A stretch of DNA of 64,000 nucleotides from a bacterium (GTDB taxonomy: Bacteria; SZUA-79; Acidulodesulfobacterales; Acidulodesulfobacteraceae). The notes under the pieces were generated by a model. The model made no database searches. It had not been told where the DNA came from and worked only from the letters and a program-made list of their open reading frames with translations. The translations under genes were made by a program, and so were the position numbers. The DNA lies in the NCBI GenBank assembly GCA_021800805.1, contig JAJYYR010000001.1, forward strand, positions 930,001 to 994,000. The letters are read 5' to 3'. Positions within the stretch are counted from its first letter, which is position 1, and every line of letters begins with the position of its first letter. Of the stretch, positions 29,669 to 38,414 are shown piece by piece.

Positions 29669-31252
29669 ATGAATAAATTAAACAATAATAAAACCGTAAA
29701 AATCGCGGGAACAGCGGCTATAATTTTATGGATAATAGCGGCCGCCGTAACTTTCGACAGGACATTCATACCTTTAAAAAAATGTATAGGCAGGAATTCA
29801 AGCGTAATTTTACATATATCTGTAATAAACGAAGATATTGAAAAAATAGGCTTTTTAATGAAAAAAGTAGTTTTTTATGAAACTTATAAACCCGTTAATT
29901 ATAAAAACGATATTAAAAGAAATTTAAAAAGTCTATCGCTAATTATAAATAAGACCGACGGAGATTATAAAAGTTTATTTACTTTATTACATATTAAGCC
30001 TCCTGCAAGATCAACTATGAGATTAAATAAAGCATCTTTTTCTAACTTCGAATACTTTTCTACTTTTGTTAAAAAATCTTATTATCAATGGGAATACGTT
30101 TCCAAGCCCATAATCGAAAGATTTATTAAATATAGCAGTTTAGTGTCTTTAAAATTGTCCAATAGAATGTTCATAGAATATTCTTTAGATAAGTCTATTT
30201 TGCCTACATCTTCATTCATCCGAAAAATATCGGCAGGGTTTGCCCGTCTTATCCGCTTTGCCGCATTTGCGTTTATCTTTGGAACAATGGTTATTGTTTT
30301 TCTCGGCATTCTGGTCGTATATTATTTAAATAAATTTTTCCGAGAAATCAGGAAAAATGAAAATACATTAAAAAAATCGCTTGAATTCTTTAAAATATTG
30401 AGCGAGAACATTCCTTCCATGATAGGCTTATACCGCGAAAAAATTATTTATATAAACCCTTTCGGTTTAAAAATGCTTGGTTATTCCGAAGAAACCGTTA
30501 AAGGATTAAATCCTCTCGATTTAATAGAAGCAAGAGAAGAAGAAAAGATTCGTTTATGGAAAAGCATTAAAAAGAGGCTCAACGGAGAATTGTTTGAAGA
30601 AAAATATATTCTTAGGGTAAAGAAAAAAAACGGTGAAACTTTCTGGGGAGAACTATTAACGACTACGATATTGTATGAAAATAAATGGACGGGACTCGTT
30701 ATCATATCCGATGTAAACGAAAAGGTCGTCAAAGAGCAAAAATTATTAAAAGAGAAAGACGTATTAAAGGAACTGGCAGAGATTGACGCTTTAACCGAAG
30801 TTTATAACAGAAGGTCGTTAGACGAAAAACTATCTGATTGTTTAAATGACGCTTTTATTAAAAATATCAAATTTTCGTTAATTATGCTCGATATAGACCA
30901 CTTTAAGGAAATTAACGATACTTTTGGACATCAGGCGGGAGATACCGTTCTTTCGGAACTAGCGTTTTTAGTTAAGGAAAACATAAGGAAAGAAGATTTT
31001 CTTGCAAGATTCGGCGGAGAAGAATTTATGATTATCTCAAACGGCGCAGGAATTAAAAATGCGTTAGAACTTGCCGAAAAATTAAGGTCTAAGATAGAAC
31101 TACATAACTTTTCAATAAAATCCGGCGTAAATTGCAGTTTCGGCGTAACCGCTTACAAGTATGGAGATACGGATGAAGCAATAATTAAGCGGGTTGACGA
31201 TGCCTTATATAAAGCGAAAGAAAACGGCAGAAACAGAGTGGAAAGCATATAA
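29669..31252 (+). CDS. membrane PAS-GGDEF diguanylate cyclase
   Basis: 527 aa. Two membrane helices (about 12-30 and 190-222) bound a periplasmic sensor of about 160 residues that I do not recognise. A PAS domain (about 245-355, PSMIGLYREKIIYINPFGLKMLGY) and a GGDEF domain follow with MLDIDHFKEINDTFGHQAGD and active-site GGEEF (449-453). This would make c-di-GMP in response to an external or redox signal. No EAL domain. No clear ribosome site precedes the ATG; a poly-C tract lies in the spacer. Confidence 0.82.
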   Translation: MNKLNNNKTVKIAGTAAIILWIIAAAVTFDRTFIPLKKCIGRNSSVILHISVINEDIEKIGFLMKKVVFYETYKPVNYKNDIKRNLKSLSLIINKTDGDYKSLFTLLHIKPPARSTMRLNKASFSNFEYFSTFVKKSYYQWEYVSKPIIERFIKYSSLVSLKLSNRMFIEYSLDKSILPTSSFIRKISAGFARLIRFAAFAFIFGTMVIVFLGILVVYYLNKFFREIRKNENTLKKSLEFFKILSENIPSMIGLYREKIIYINPFGLKMLGYSEETVKGLNPLDLIEAREEEKIRLWKSIKKRLNGELFEEKYILRVKKKNGETFWGELLTTTILYENKWTGLVIISDVNEKVVKEQKLLKEKDVLKELAEIDALTEVYNRRSLDEKLSDCLNDAFIKNIKFSLIMLDIDHFKEINDTFGHQAGDTVLSELAFLVKENIRKEDFLARFGGEEFMIISNGAGIKNALELAEKLRSKIELHNFSIKSGVNCSFGVTAYKYGDTDEAIIKRVDDALYKAKENGRNRVESI

Positions 31253-31259
31253 TATATAG

Positions 31260-31306
31260 TGGTGGATCTGATCGGGGTCGAACCGACGACCTCTTGCATG
31301 CCATGC
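31260..31306 (-). repeat. tRNA-Ala 3'-end fragment, outer att-like repeat
   Basis: 47 bp match the 3' part of the intact tRNA-Ala (32230-32276), from the anticodon loop to CCA, with one mismatch (T at 31267 against G at 32237). Past 31306 the match ends inside the anticodon stem. A second partial copy in the same orientation is the normal sign of integration into a tRNA gene. Confidence 0.85.
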
Positions 31307-31450
31307 GGGTTTATTAAAATTAACTAAATGGGCTTCCTGCCTTCATTTGTAGTTTTTATACAGCTTTGACGGCATTATGTATTTTACGATATTTTCTGTA
31401 TATTAATGCCGTTTCGGATATTTTGTGTGACAGTCGTGTGACAGTTTAAC

Positions 31451-31663
31451 TCACGCAACTATTAATTCGATAGGCAACGCTTTATCTATGCCGACCGTCT
31501 TACTGACGTATAGTTTTTCAATGCCTATCGTCTTTCCATTTTTATCCTTTTTTAATATAATGCCTTCGCCCGCCTCTTCCGACATAACTTCGTCTTTGGG
31601 ATTACCGAACCATATATCCATAGTATCGAAGTCTTTGCGGTAATAAACCGTTATTTTTTCCAT
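31451..31663 (-). CDS. DUF2283 protein, putative antitoxin
   Basis: 70 aa. The pattern KITVYYRKDFDTMDIWFG and GEGIILKKDKNGKTIGIEKL is the DUF2283 family, small proteins commonly paired with a DUF4258/RelE-like toxin. It overlaps the upstream gene by 13 bp, so the pair is translationally coupled. Antitoxin role is inferred from that pairing. Confidence 0.7.
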   Translation of the reverse strand: MEKITVYYRKDFDTMDIWFGNPKDEVMSEEAGEGIILKKDKNGKTIGIEKLYVSKTVGIDKALPIELIVA

Positions 31664-31983
31664 ATCGAATCTCCCTCTTTTATCTTATCCGACGGATAAG
31701 CGGTTATTAAAAACCCTGTCCCGTTTAAATGTTTTGCTACTACGCAATATAACTTATCCACTCTTTTGTAATAAAGAAAAATCTCTTTGTCTATTTTACT
31801 CTGCCTGATTTCGTCAGGGGCTTTTAAAGTATTTTTTACGATAGCTTCTTTGCCTTCCATTGCAGGGTGTTTAACTTTTATAATATATTGCCAATAATCA
31901 CGGGTAGTCCTTATTTCTACTTTTAACGGGGTCTTTACTTTAAAATATATTTCATTTCTTCCGCTTTCGGACGGATTTTCCAT
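31651..31983 (-). CDS. RelE/barnase-superfamily-like protein, putative toxin
   Basis: 110 aa. After a 30-residue lead the order HPAMEGKE, VKNTLKAPDEIRQS, IFLYYKR, YCVVAKHLNGTGFLITAY matches small nucleases of the DUF4258/PBECR type seen in phages and toxin modules: an early His, Arg and a late Thr-Ala-Tyr. The gene is first of the two, ends inside the DUF2283 gene and has no strong ribosome site. RNase activity is inferred. Confidence 0.55.
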   Translation of the reverse strand: MENPSESGRNEIYFKVKTPLKVEIRTTRDYWQYIIKVKHPAMEGKEAIVKNTLKAPDEIRQSKIDKEIFLYYKRVDKLYCVVAKHLNGTGFLITAYPSDKIKEGDSIWKK

Positions 31984-32071
31984 ATTTTTAAGATATTATC
32001 ACAATATCACATATACATTTAAATAATTAAATCCATTATAACATAAAAAATAAAAGTTTTTAAAAAAACGG

Positions 32072-32139
32072 CAAGACAGGGCAAGACGGCAAGACAAGCC
32101 TTATAGATACTGTATTTCCCAGTCTTGTTCTTTGTCTTG
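32072..32139. repeat. CAAGAC iteron-like cluster
   Basis: CAAGAC at 32072-32077, 32082-32087 and 32090-32095, then the reverse GTCTTG at 32122-32127 and 32134-32139. Three copies in one direction and two in the other within 68 bp could form a long hairpin or bind a replication/recombination protein of the integrated element. Confidence 0.5.
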
Positions 32140-32229
32140 TTTACCTTTTTAAGCATAATTTTACATTTTTTTTCATATCAAAATCAAGGAGTATATCTGG
32201 CGGAACTGCTTATTTACCGCGGTTTTAAC

Positions 32230-32305
32230 TGGTGGAGCTGATCGGGGTCGAACCGACGACCTCTTGCATGCCATGCAAGCGCTCTGCCAACTGAGCTACA
32301 GCCCC
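32230..32305 (-). tRNA. tRNA-Ala(GGC)
   Basis: Reading the minus strand: acceptor GGGGCTG pairing with CAGCTCC, D arm GCTCAGTTGGCAGAGC, anticodon arm CTTGC-ATGGCAT-GCAAG giving anticodon GGC, T arm GTCGGTTCGACCCCGAT, and an encoded CCA. 76 nt in all. Its 3' half is repeated at 31260. Confidence 0.95.
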
Positions 32306-32481
32306 ATAATATATATTTATATATTTCGGATAGTATAAATTTACCTAAATAATACTTAACAATAATACTACAATTCGATATTTTAAGTCAACGAGTTTTT
32401 GGCGACCGCCTTGGATAGTGAAAAACATCGTCGTATGCGGACATTTATTCGATAATGCGTCTACTTAGACTTAAGCGGCAA

Positions 32482-33660
32482 TTAATCGGCGCATTCGATA
32501 TTGTCGTCCGGAAGCCCTGTTTCCATAGATAAACATGGCGCTTTAAACAGATAGCCGTGCCACATTCCGTGCAGAGTTCTCGAAGTAACGATCGTCCAGA
32601 AAAAAGCAAGCATAATAACGAAAACGGCGCCGAATATTTTAAAAGGTTCAATACCGGTTATTTTGTAAATAGTTATAGTTGCTGAAGTATAAACCCCGAG
32701 TGGAAAGGTAAATCCCCACCATCCCATATTAAAAGGCAGTTCCTCCTGCATATATTTTAGCGTCATAAGAATAGCGATTATGAGCCACCAAAAGCCGAAC
32801 CCCCATAATATTAACCCGCCGATAGGTCCAAAACTGTATGCCGCTTTGGCGTAAATTTCTAGTTTAGTGCCGGAAAATACTGCAGGCGCATCGTTTCCGA
32901 GAAGAAGCAGACCCAAACTGCCGGTGCCTATAGGTCCCAGCGTCAGCCATGTAGATACCGCCATATCTCTATGGGGAAGTTTATGCCACGCAAGCCGCAA
33001 AAATAATATTACGAGAATGCCGAATGCCAGAGGGACTGAAAACGCCCATAAGGCGTATCCGAGGATTATAACGTATCTGCCGACCAATGGGGAGACATGC
33101 GTCGCCAGAAAACCAGCCGATGCGGCGGCTACTTCTGCGGGAACTATAGGCAGAAGCCATATTGCCGTCATATCTTCTATGCTGTGTTTATGATTGGTAA
33201 ACATATAGAAAGGAACCATTAACCCCACCACTATGCTCATTATCACGTCTAAATACCAGAGGTTTAAAGCTATAGGTATTGTATTGGAGCCTCCGAATAC
33301 AATAAATCCATTCACAATCGTTATCAGCCCCATAGGTATTGCCCCCAGAAACATAGATTGCACGGGATGACTGAGAAGCTTTTTAGCCGACTCGAAATAA
33401 AATACGAAACGCCCAATAAAGAGAATACTAAAAATTATAAACAGCACAATGTTGACTATCCATAAGCCTTCCGCAATAAGATGCAGCCCGGCAATATGAT
33501 AGGGAAAAGCGCCGAGCATAAGGGATAAAATACCCGTACCCATATTCATCGTAAACCAGTTCGGAGTAAACTGTTTCACGAGGTCGGTGGGATGCGACAT
33601 CTGTTTAAGCGGGCGCAGACCCTTAGCCATTCTATTTAAACTTTTTTTCATTTTATACAA
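32482..33660 (-). CDS. SLAC1/TehA (TDT)-family transporter
   Basis: 392 aa, ten predicted membrane helices, starting near residue 30 with FTPNWFTMNMGTGIL, the family's conserved first helix region. The pattern fits the tellurite-resistance/dicarboxylate (TDT) family, which includes anion channels and fungal sulfite pump Ssu1. In a sulfur-metabolising cell, export of sulfite or a similar anion is one possibility; dicarboxylates are another. Start ATG at 33660 has an in-frame second ATG 4 codons in (33651). It stands alone, with a regulatory gap on its upstream side. Confidence 0.78.
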   Translation of the reverse strand: MYKMKKSLNRMAKGLRPLKQMSHPTDLVKQFTPNWFTMNMGTGILSLMLGAFPYHIAGLHLIAEGLWIVNIVLFIIFSILFIGRFVFYFESAKKLLSHPVQSMFLGAIPMGLITIVNGFIVFGGSNTIPIALNLWYLDVIMSIVVGLMVPFYMFTNHKHSIEDMTAIWLLPIVPAEVAAASAGFLATHVSPLVGRYVIILGYALWAFSVPLAFGILVILFLRLAWHKLPHRDMAVSTWLTLGPIGTGSLGLLLLGNDAPAVFSGTKLEIYAKAAYSFGPIGGLILWGFGFWWLIIAILMTLKYMQEELPFNMGWWGFTFPLGVYTSATITIYKITGIEPFKIFGAVFVIMLAFFWTIVTSRTLHGMWHGYLFKAPCLSMETGLPDDNIECAD

Positions 33661-33810
33661 ACCTCGACATAAGTAATAATTTTAAGCGGGTTAAATAAAC
33701 CGGCATTTTAAGATACAATGCAAGATATAAAAGATATATGGTACGAGAAGTTAAATTATGTTAGTTTATTTTTCCGGCAAAGTCAATCGAAAAATTTCAG
33801 CCGATTATAC

Positions 33811-33838
33811 TGCCAACTTTGTTTGCTATATGCCAACC
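33811..33838 (+). promoter_or_regulatory. paired TGCCAAC sites, candidate enhancer, copy 1
   Basis: TGCCAACTTT at 33811 and TGCCAACC at 33831, 20 bp apart. The same pair, with the same 20-bp spacing, is found at 46035. It lies about 137 bp upstream of the -24 GG of a candidate sigma-54 promoter. This is the usual place for binding of an enhancer-binding protein. The remaining gene-free stretch 33661-34021 shows nothing else except the promoter. Confidence 0.55.
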
Positions 33839-33946
33839 GTAATTATAAATTATGAATAAATGACATCTTAATGTTTTGCATATATACTTTAATTATAAAA
33901 AGCTAAGATAAAGGTCTTATGCCGTTTAAAATATTGAAAATATTAA

Positions 33947-33961
33947 CGGCATAATTATTGC
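33947..33961 (+). promoter_or_regulatory. candidate sigma-54 promoter before the chemoreceptor
   Basis: CGGCATAATTATTGC: GG at 33948-33949 and GC at 33960-33961 (12 bp start to start). It departs from the consensus TGGCAC at two positions. A 10-bp inverted repeat (TTATGCCGTT 33917-33926, AACGGCATAA 33945-33954) overlaps it. Confidence 0.4.
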
Positions 33962-34021
33962 TTTTATATTCTTTATATTAAAACAATAATAGTAAATATT
34001 TATTTTTAAGGAGAAATCACC

Positions 34022-35287
34022 ATGACGTTGAAAAAAGTTCCTCGGGATATCATCTTAAAAGTGTCGGGAGTATATTTATTTACGGTAATTTTATTCGCCG
34101 TGCCGTTTTTTATCTTTCCGCGTTACTTTTCCATAGAAACGGCGGCGGTTTTAATAATCGCCGGTGTAGTAATATCAGCTTTTTTTATGTATTATTTTTT
34201 AATTAAACCTTTGATAAAGTTAGTTTTTATCGTGGAAAATTTAGAGAAAGGAAATTTTTTAAGCGGAAACGGAAAGACGGACGCCTATACTAAAAGCGGC
34301 ATTAACGAAATTATAAATAAATTATATAAAATATCAGGCGAAATAAATACATTCGTGGGTTCATTAAATTCATGCGCCAAATTAATAAAAGATAGGAATT
34401 TGAATTTTGAAAATGTAAACAAAGCAGGGCGTATAAACGGCGGAGATAAGGGTTTAAAGGCAGAGGCAGAGGGTCCTTATTCAAAATCCAATTCGGCATT
34501 AACGGAATCGATTATGACGGTTGCGCAGGATATAACGGAAACAAAAAACGAACTGATAAAGATATCGGTCGAGTTTGGAACTCTGCTGAGCCGGATAAGC
34601 GAACTTAACAATGCAGGGTCGGGACAGTCGGAAGAATTGTCGCGGACGGTTTCGACCATTGAGGAAAATACAAAAACTATTAGAAGTATAGCCGAATTAA
34701 GCGCAAAGTCAAGGGAAAAAGTCGACGGCATAGTCGTACTTATGAACACTAATGCCTCGCATGTTTCGGATTTACATAATTCCATTCGGAGAATACACGA
34801 AAGCACGAATAAAATTACTAATATAATTACGGTTATCAGAGAAATAGCCGACCAGACTAATCTTCTTTCGCTTAATGCGGCTATAGAAGCGGCGCGCGCC
34901 GGCGAACATGGAAAAGGATTTGCCGTGGTAGCGGACGAGGTTAGGAAATTGGCGGAGAAAGTAACTAAGGCGACCCGCGACGTGGAGACGTTAATAAAAG
35001 AAACGGAAGGCACCGTTTCATACGGAGTCGAAACGGTTAACAGGCTCGTCGATTCCAACGGCTTTGTAAACGAGGAAGCCGGTTCGATAAAAGACTATAC
35101 GGACAATCTTGCTTCGGCTATAGAAGAGCAGAACGCTTCTATGGAGGAACTCAGCGCATCTGCAAAGAAAATATCGGCGGAATCTAAAAATATATCCGAT
35201 TCGACGTCGAGCATAACCGATTCGATAATACAGATGGTGGACGATATGGATAAGGCTTCGGGGATAGTAAATCTTTATAAATTATAA
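34022..35287 (+). CDS. methyl-accepting chemotaxis protein
   Basis: 421 aa. Two close membrane helices (about 12-30 and 36-60) leave almost no periplasmic loop, so it senses inside the membrane or cytoplasm. A HAMP-like stretch and coiled coil follow, then the MCP hairpin core [20 protein letters not shown] with [16 protein letters not shown] (about 280-320). It lies 73 bp upstream of the hydrogenase operon on the same strand, with no hairpin between. AAGGAG precedes the ATG. The leader holds the candidate sigma-54 promoter. Confidence 0.87.
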   Translation: MTLKKVPRDIILKVSGVYLFTVILFAVPFFIFPRYFSIETAAVLIIAGVVISAFFMYYFLIKPLIKLVFIVENLEKGNFLSGNGKTDAYTKSGINEIINKLYKISGEINTFVGSLNSCAKLIKDRNLNFENVNKAGRINGGDKGLKAEAEGPYSKSNSALTESIMTVAQDITETKNELIKISVEFGTLLSRISELNNAGSGQSEELSRTVSTIEENTKTIRSIAELSAKSREKVDGIVVLMNTNASHVSDLHNSIRRIHESTNKITNIITVIREIADQTNLLSLNAAIEAARAGEHGKGFAVVADEVRKLAEKVTKATRDVETLIKETEGTVSYGVETVNRLVDSNGFVNEEAGSIKDYTDNLASAIEEQNASMEELSASAKKISAESKNISDSTSSITDSIIQMVDDMDKASGIVNLYKL

Positions 35288-35360
35288 ATTATTAAAGAAT
35301 TAAATTATAAAAAAAATTAAAACTAAAAAATATATTAAAATTGGAGGATAGGTATAGGTT

Positions 35361-36353
35361 ATGACAGGCAAGCCTAAAATAAGCATGTACTGGGCGGCTT
35401 CGTGCGGAGGATGCGAGATTGCGTTCGTAAATATAAACGAAAAAATAATAGACGTCGATGCCGACTTTGATTTTATGTTCTGCCCGTGTCTTTTAGACAC
35501 TAAAAAGCAGGAAATAAAGGAACTGCCGGATGAAAGCATATTTATAACTTTTTTTAACGGTGGAATAAGAACGGAAGAAAACGAAGAAATGGCGCATCTT
35601 TTAAGGAAAAAATCCAAGATACTGATTGCGTTCGGTTCCTGCGCCTACGAAGGGTGTATTCCCGGACTTGCAAACCTGTCTTCCAGAGAAGAACTTTTTA
35701 AAACGGTTTATATAGACAATCCTTCTATAGACAATCCTGCCGGCGTTCTGCCTGTTCCGGAGTCCGAAGTTCCCGAAGGGATGCTTGAAATCCCGCGTTT
35801 TTACGATACGTTGAGGACGCTTTCCCAAGTCGTAGAGGTGGATTACTTTATACCCGGGTGTCCGCCCGAACCCAAGCAGATATGGAAAGTTATAGAACTT
35901 GTGCTTTCGGGAGCGCCTCTGCCCCCGCGAAAATCCGTAATAGGCGCCGGAATGTCATCGGTATGCGAAGAATGCGATAGAAAAAAATCGGAAAAAAAGG
36001 TAGAAAAATTTTTCAGAAATTACGAGATAATTCCGGAAAAAGAAAAATGCCTTTTAGAGCAGGGACTCATATGCATGGGTATCGCCACGAGAGACGGCTG
36101 CGGCGCTCTCTGTCCTAAAGTCAATATGCCCTGCACGGGATGTTACGGTCCTCCTGAAGGAGTGCTGGATCAGGGCGCTAAAATGGTTTCGGCTCTCGGC
36201 TCCATAATGGATATTGATGGAATAAAAGGGCTTAGCGACGAAAAAATAATAGAAAAAATTAATTCGACGATAGAATCTATTCCCGACCCGGCGGGTTTGT
36301 TTTATAAATACAGCCTTGCGGATTCTATGCTGAAAAGGAGGGTACTGCCATGA
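35361..36353 (+). CDS. mvhG: [NiFe] hydrogenase small subunit, group 3 (MvhG-like)
   Basis: 330 aa, no Tat signal, so cytoplasmic. Proximal-cluster CxxC in SCGGCE (about 14-19), then GSCAYEGC (about 92-99) and PGCPPEP (about 171), and a C-terminal region with CEEC, GCGALCPK and CTGCYGPPE for further FeS clusters. It passes electrons from the NiFe site towards MvhD and HdrA. It is followed by mvhA with 4-bp overlap. GGAGGA at 35343 supports the start. Confidence 0.87.
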   Translation: MTGKPKISMYWAASCGGCEIAFVNINEKIIDVDADFDFMFCPCLLDTKKQEIKELPDESIFITFFNGGIRTEENEEMAHLLRKKSKILIAFGSCAYEGCIPGLANLSSREELFKTVYIDNPSIDNPAGVLPVPESEVPEGMLEIPRFYDTLRTLSQVVEVDYFIPGCPPEPKQIWKVIELVLSGAPLPPRKSVIGAGMSSVCEECDRKKSEKKVEKFFRNYEIIPEKEKCLLEQGLICMGIATRDGCGALCPKVNMPCTGCYGPPEGVLDQGAKMVSALGSIMDIDGIKGLSDEKIIEKINSTIESIPDPAGLFYKYSLADSMLKRRVLP

Positions 36354-37861
36354 GAAAAATATCGATAGACCCGGTTACCAGATTAGAAGGGCACGGTAAA
36401 ATCGACATATTTTTGGACGACGAAGGAAACGTAAAAAACACATATTTTATCGTTCCGGAATTAAGGGGTTTCGAGCAGTTTTGCACGGGAAGGCTTGCAG
36501 AAGATATGCCGGTTTTGACCAATAGGATATGCGGAGTCTGCCCCGAAGCCCATCACATGGCGTCGGTCAAGGCTTTAGACAGGCTTTTCGGAGTAGAACC
36601 GCCCCCTGCCGCCAAAAAAATAAGAGAGCTTTTATATATGGCTTTTTACGTTACCGACCATACTACCCATTTTTATGCGCTCGGCGGACCGGATTTTATA
36701 GTCGGACCGGATGCGCCGCCCTCCGAAAGAAACATTCTGGGCGTCATAAGGAAAGTCGGATTAGATATAGGGAAAGAGGTTATAGGAACGAGGGCGAGAA
36801 ATCACCGCATAATAGAAATGATAGGCGGAAGAGGCGTTCATCTTGCCGGCGGATTGCCCGGAGGCTGGAGCAAATCTCTTTCTAAAGAAGAATTGGACGA
36901 AATTAAATTTAACGCAAAAAAGAATATAGATTTTGCCCTTTTCAGCCTTAAAATATTCGACGACATAGTATTAAAAAATCCCGTTTATAAGGAACTTATT
37001 CTTTCAGATATTTATATCCATAAGACGTATTATATGGGAACGGTCGACGAATTTAACCGCGTTAATTTTTACGACGGAAAAATCAGGGTTATAGACCCGG
37101 AAGGAAACGAATTCGTAAAATACGATTCAGCCGAATATGCCGAACATATTGCCGAGAGGGTGGAACCGTGGACTTATCTTAAATATCCTTATTTAAAAAA
37201 TGTCGGCTGGAAGGGTTTCGTAGATGGACAGGAAAGCGGCGTTTATTCCTGCACCCCTTTATCGAGGCTTAACGTTTCCGATAGAATGGCGACGCCGCTG
37301 GCGCAGGAAAATTTTGAAAAAATGTACGATGCTTTAAGCGCAAAAAGAAACGACGGAAGATACAAACCGGTTCACCACAGGCTTGCGACTCACTGGGCAA
37401 GATTAGTGGAACTGCTCTACGCTTCGGAAAGGATGTTGGAACTTGCAAACGACGACGAAACCGCTTCCGATAAAGTCAGAACGATACCGCAAGGAGTAAA
37501 AGTAAACGGCTCTCACGAAGCGGTCGGCATAGGTTCGGTGGAGGCGCCGAGAGGCACGTTGACCCATCATTACGTTACTGACGAAAAAGGCGTTATTAAA
37601 AAGGTAAATTTGATAGTCGGAACTACTAATAATTACGCTCCTATGACTATGTCCATAAAACGGGCGGCGGAAAAACTAATAAGCAAAGGACAGGTAGTTC
37701 AGGAAGGTTTGCTTAATATGATAGAAATGGCTTTCAGGCTTTACGACCCCTGTTTGTCCTGTTCGACCCACTCTTTGCCCGGCAAAATGCCGCTTATAGT
37801 AAAAATCAGAAATAAAGACGGTGATATTATCCAGTTTATCAAGAGGAATTCATGGGATTAA
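36350..37861 (+). CDS. mvhA: [NiFe] hydrogenase large subunit, group 3 (MvhA-like)
   Basis: 503 aa. NiFe ligands in RICGVC (C61, C64) and DPCLSC (C468, C471); cleavage is expected after H474 in CSTH, removing 29 residues. The short N-terminus and the family pattern DPVTRLEGHGKI fit group 3c (F420-non-reducing, Mvh). The gene overlaps the small-subunit gene by 4 bp and the protease gene by 10 bp, so the set is one operon. Confidence 0.9.
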   Translation: MRKISIDPVTRLEGHGKIDIFLDDEGNVKNTYFIVPELRGFEQFCTGRLAEDMPVLTNRICGVCPEAHHMASVKALDRLFGVEPPPAAKKIRELLYMAFYVTDHTTHFYALGGPDFIVGPDAPPSERNILGVIRKVGLDIGKEVIGTRARNHRIIEMIGGRGVHLAGGLPGGWSKSLSKEELDEIKFNAKKNIDFALFSLKIFDDIVLKNPVYKELILSDIYIHKTYYMGTVDEFNRVNFYDGKIRVIDPEGNEFVKYDSAEYAEHIAERVEPWTYLKYPYLKNVGWKGFVDGQESGVYSCTPLSRLNVSDRMATPLAQENFEKMYDALSAKRNDGRYKPVHHRLATHWARLVELLYASERMLELANDDETASDKVRTIPQGVKVNGSHEAVGIGSVEAPRGTLTHHYVTDEKGVIKKVNLIVGTTNNYAPMTMSIKRAAEKLISKGQVVQEGLLNMIEMAFRLYDPCLSCSTHSLPGKMPLIVKIRNKDGDIIQFIKRNSWD

Positions 37862-38382
37862 TAAATTTAAAAACAGCGGTTATAGGCATAGGCAATTCTA
37901 TATTATCGGACGACGGCGTAGGAATAAAAGCCGTTAAAACTTTAGAATCTATGTATAAAGCGAAGCATAAAGAAAAACATAACGAACATAACGGGCGCGG
38001 GATAGGCGGTTCAAAAGTTACAGAAGTTACGGAATTTATAGAAGTATCCACGGGCGGGATAAACCTTATGGAATATATGGCGGGATTTCGGAGGGCGGTT
38101 ATAATAGATGCCATAGTTACCGGCAGGCATAAAGCCGGAACGGTTTTTAAATTTATTTATCCCGATATTCCTTTTACGAAGAATACGGTTTCAACCCACG
38201 ACGTGGATTTGCCCACGGCTATCGAAACGGCAAATTATCTGGGCATATCTTTGCCGTCGGAAATTATTATATTTGCGGTAGAAGCAAAAGATACCGTAAA
38301 TTTCGGCGAGAACCTGACGGAAGAGGTCGAAAGCGCACTCGTAAACGTGATAAATGAAATAAAATCGATGCTGAGGATATAA
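37852..38382 (+). CDS. hydrogenase maturation protease for the group-3 enzyme
   Basis: 176 aa. GIGNSILSDDGVGIKAV at the N-terminus carries the Ni-sensing Asp; DAIVTG and HDVDLP (about 119) carry the further metal ligands. Members cut the C-terminal tail of the large subunit after NiFe insertion. A charged His/Lys/Glu-rich insertion (about 38-50, KAKHKEKHNEH) is unusual. Overlaps mvhA by 10 bp. Confidence 0.85.
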   Translation: MGLINLKTAVIGIGNSILSDDGVGIKAVKTLESMYKAKHKEKHNEHNGRGIGGSKVTEVTEFIEVSTGGINLMEYMAGFRRAVIIDAIVTGRHKAGTVFKFIYPDIPFTKNTVSTHDVDLPTAIETANYLGISLPSEIIIFAVEAKDTVNFGENLTEEVESALVNVINEIKSMLRI

Positions 38383-38414
38383 ATATTAAAAAAATTAATC
38401 TGAAGAGGTGCATT

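Larger units (their letters stand above)
31260..32276. mobile_element. miniature integrative element scar at tRNA-Ala
   Basis: The segment between the two 47-bp direct repeats is only about 0.92 kb and carries a toxin/antitoxin-like pair plus iteron-like repeats. No integrase is left. A short open frame on the minus strand behind the antitoxin (about 31350-31450) could be the tail of a lost gene, but this is weak. The tRNA-proximal repeat restores an intact tRNA-Ala. Confidence 0.65.

Noticed and set aside
31350..31450. Minus-strand tail that could be an integrase C-terminus
   Set aside because: Only about 24 codons and no motif; noted as a weak hint in the mini-island entry.
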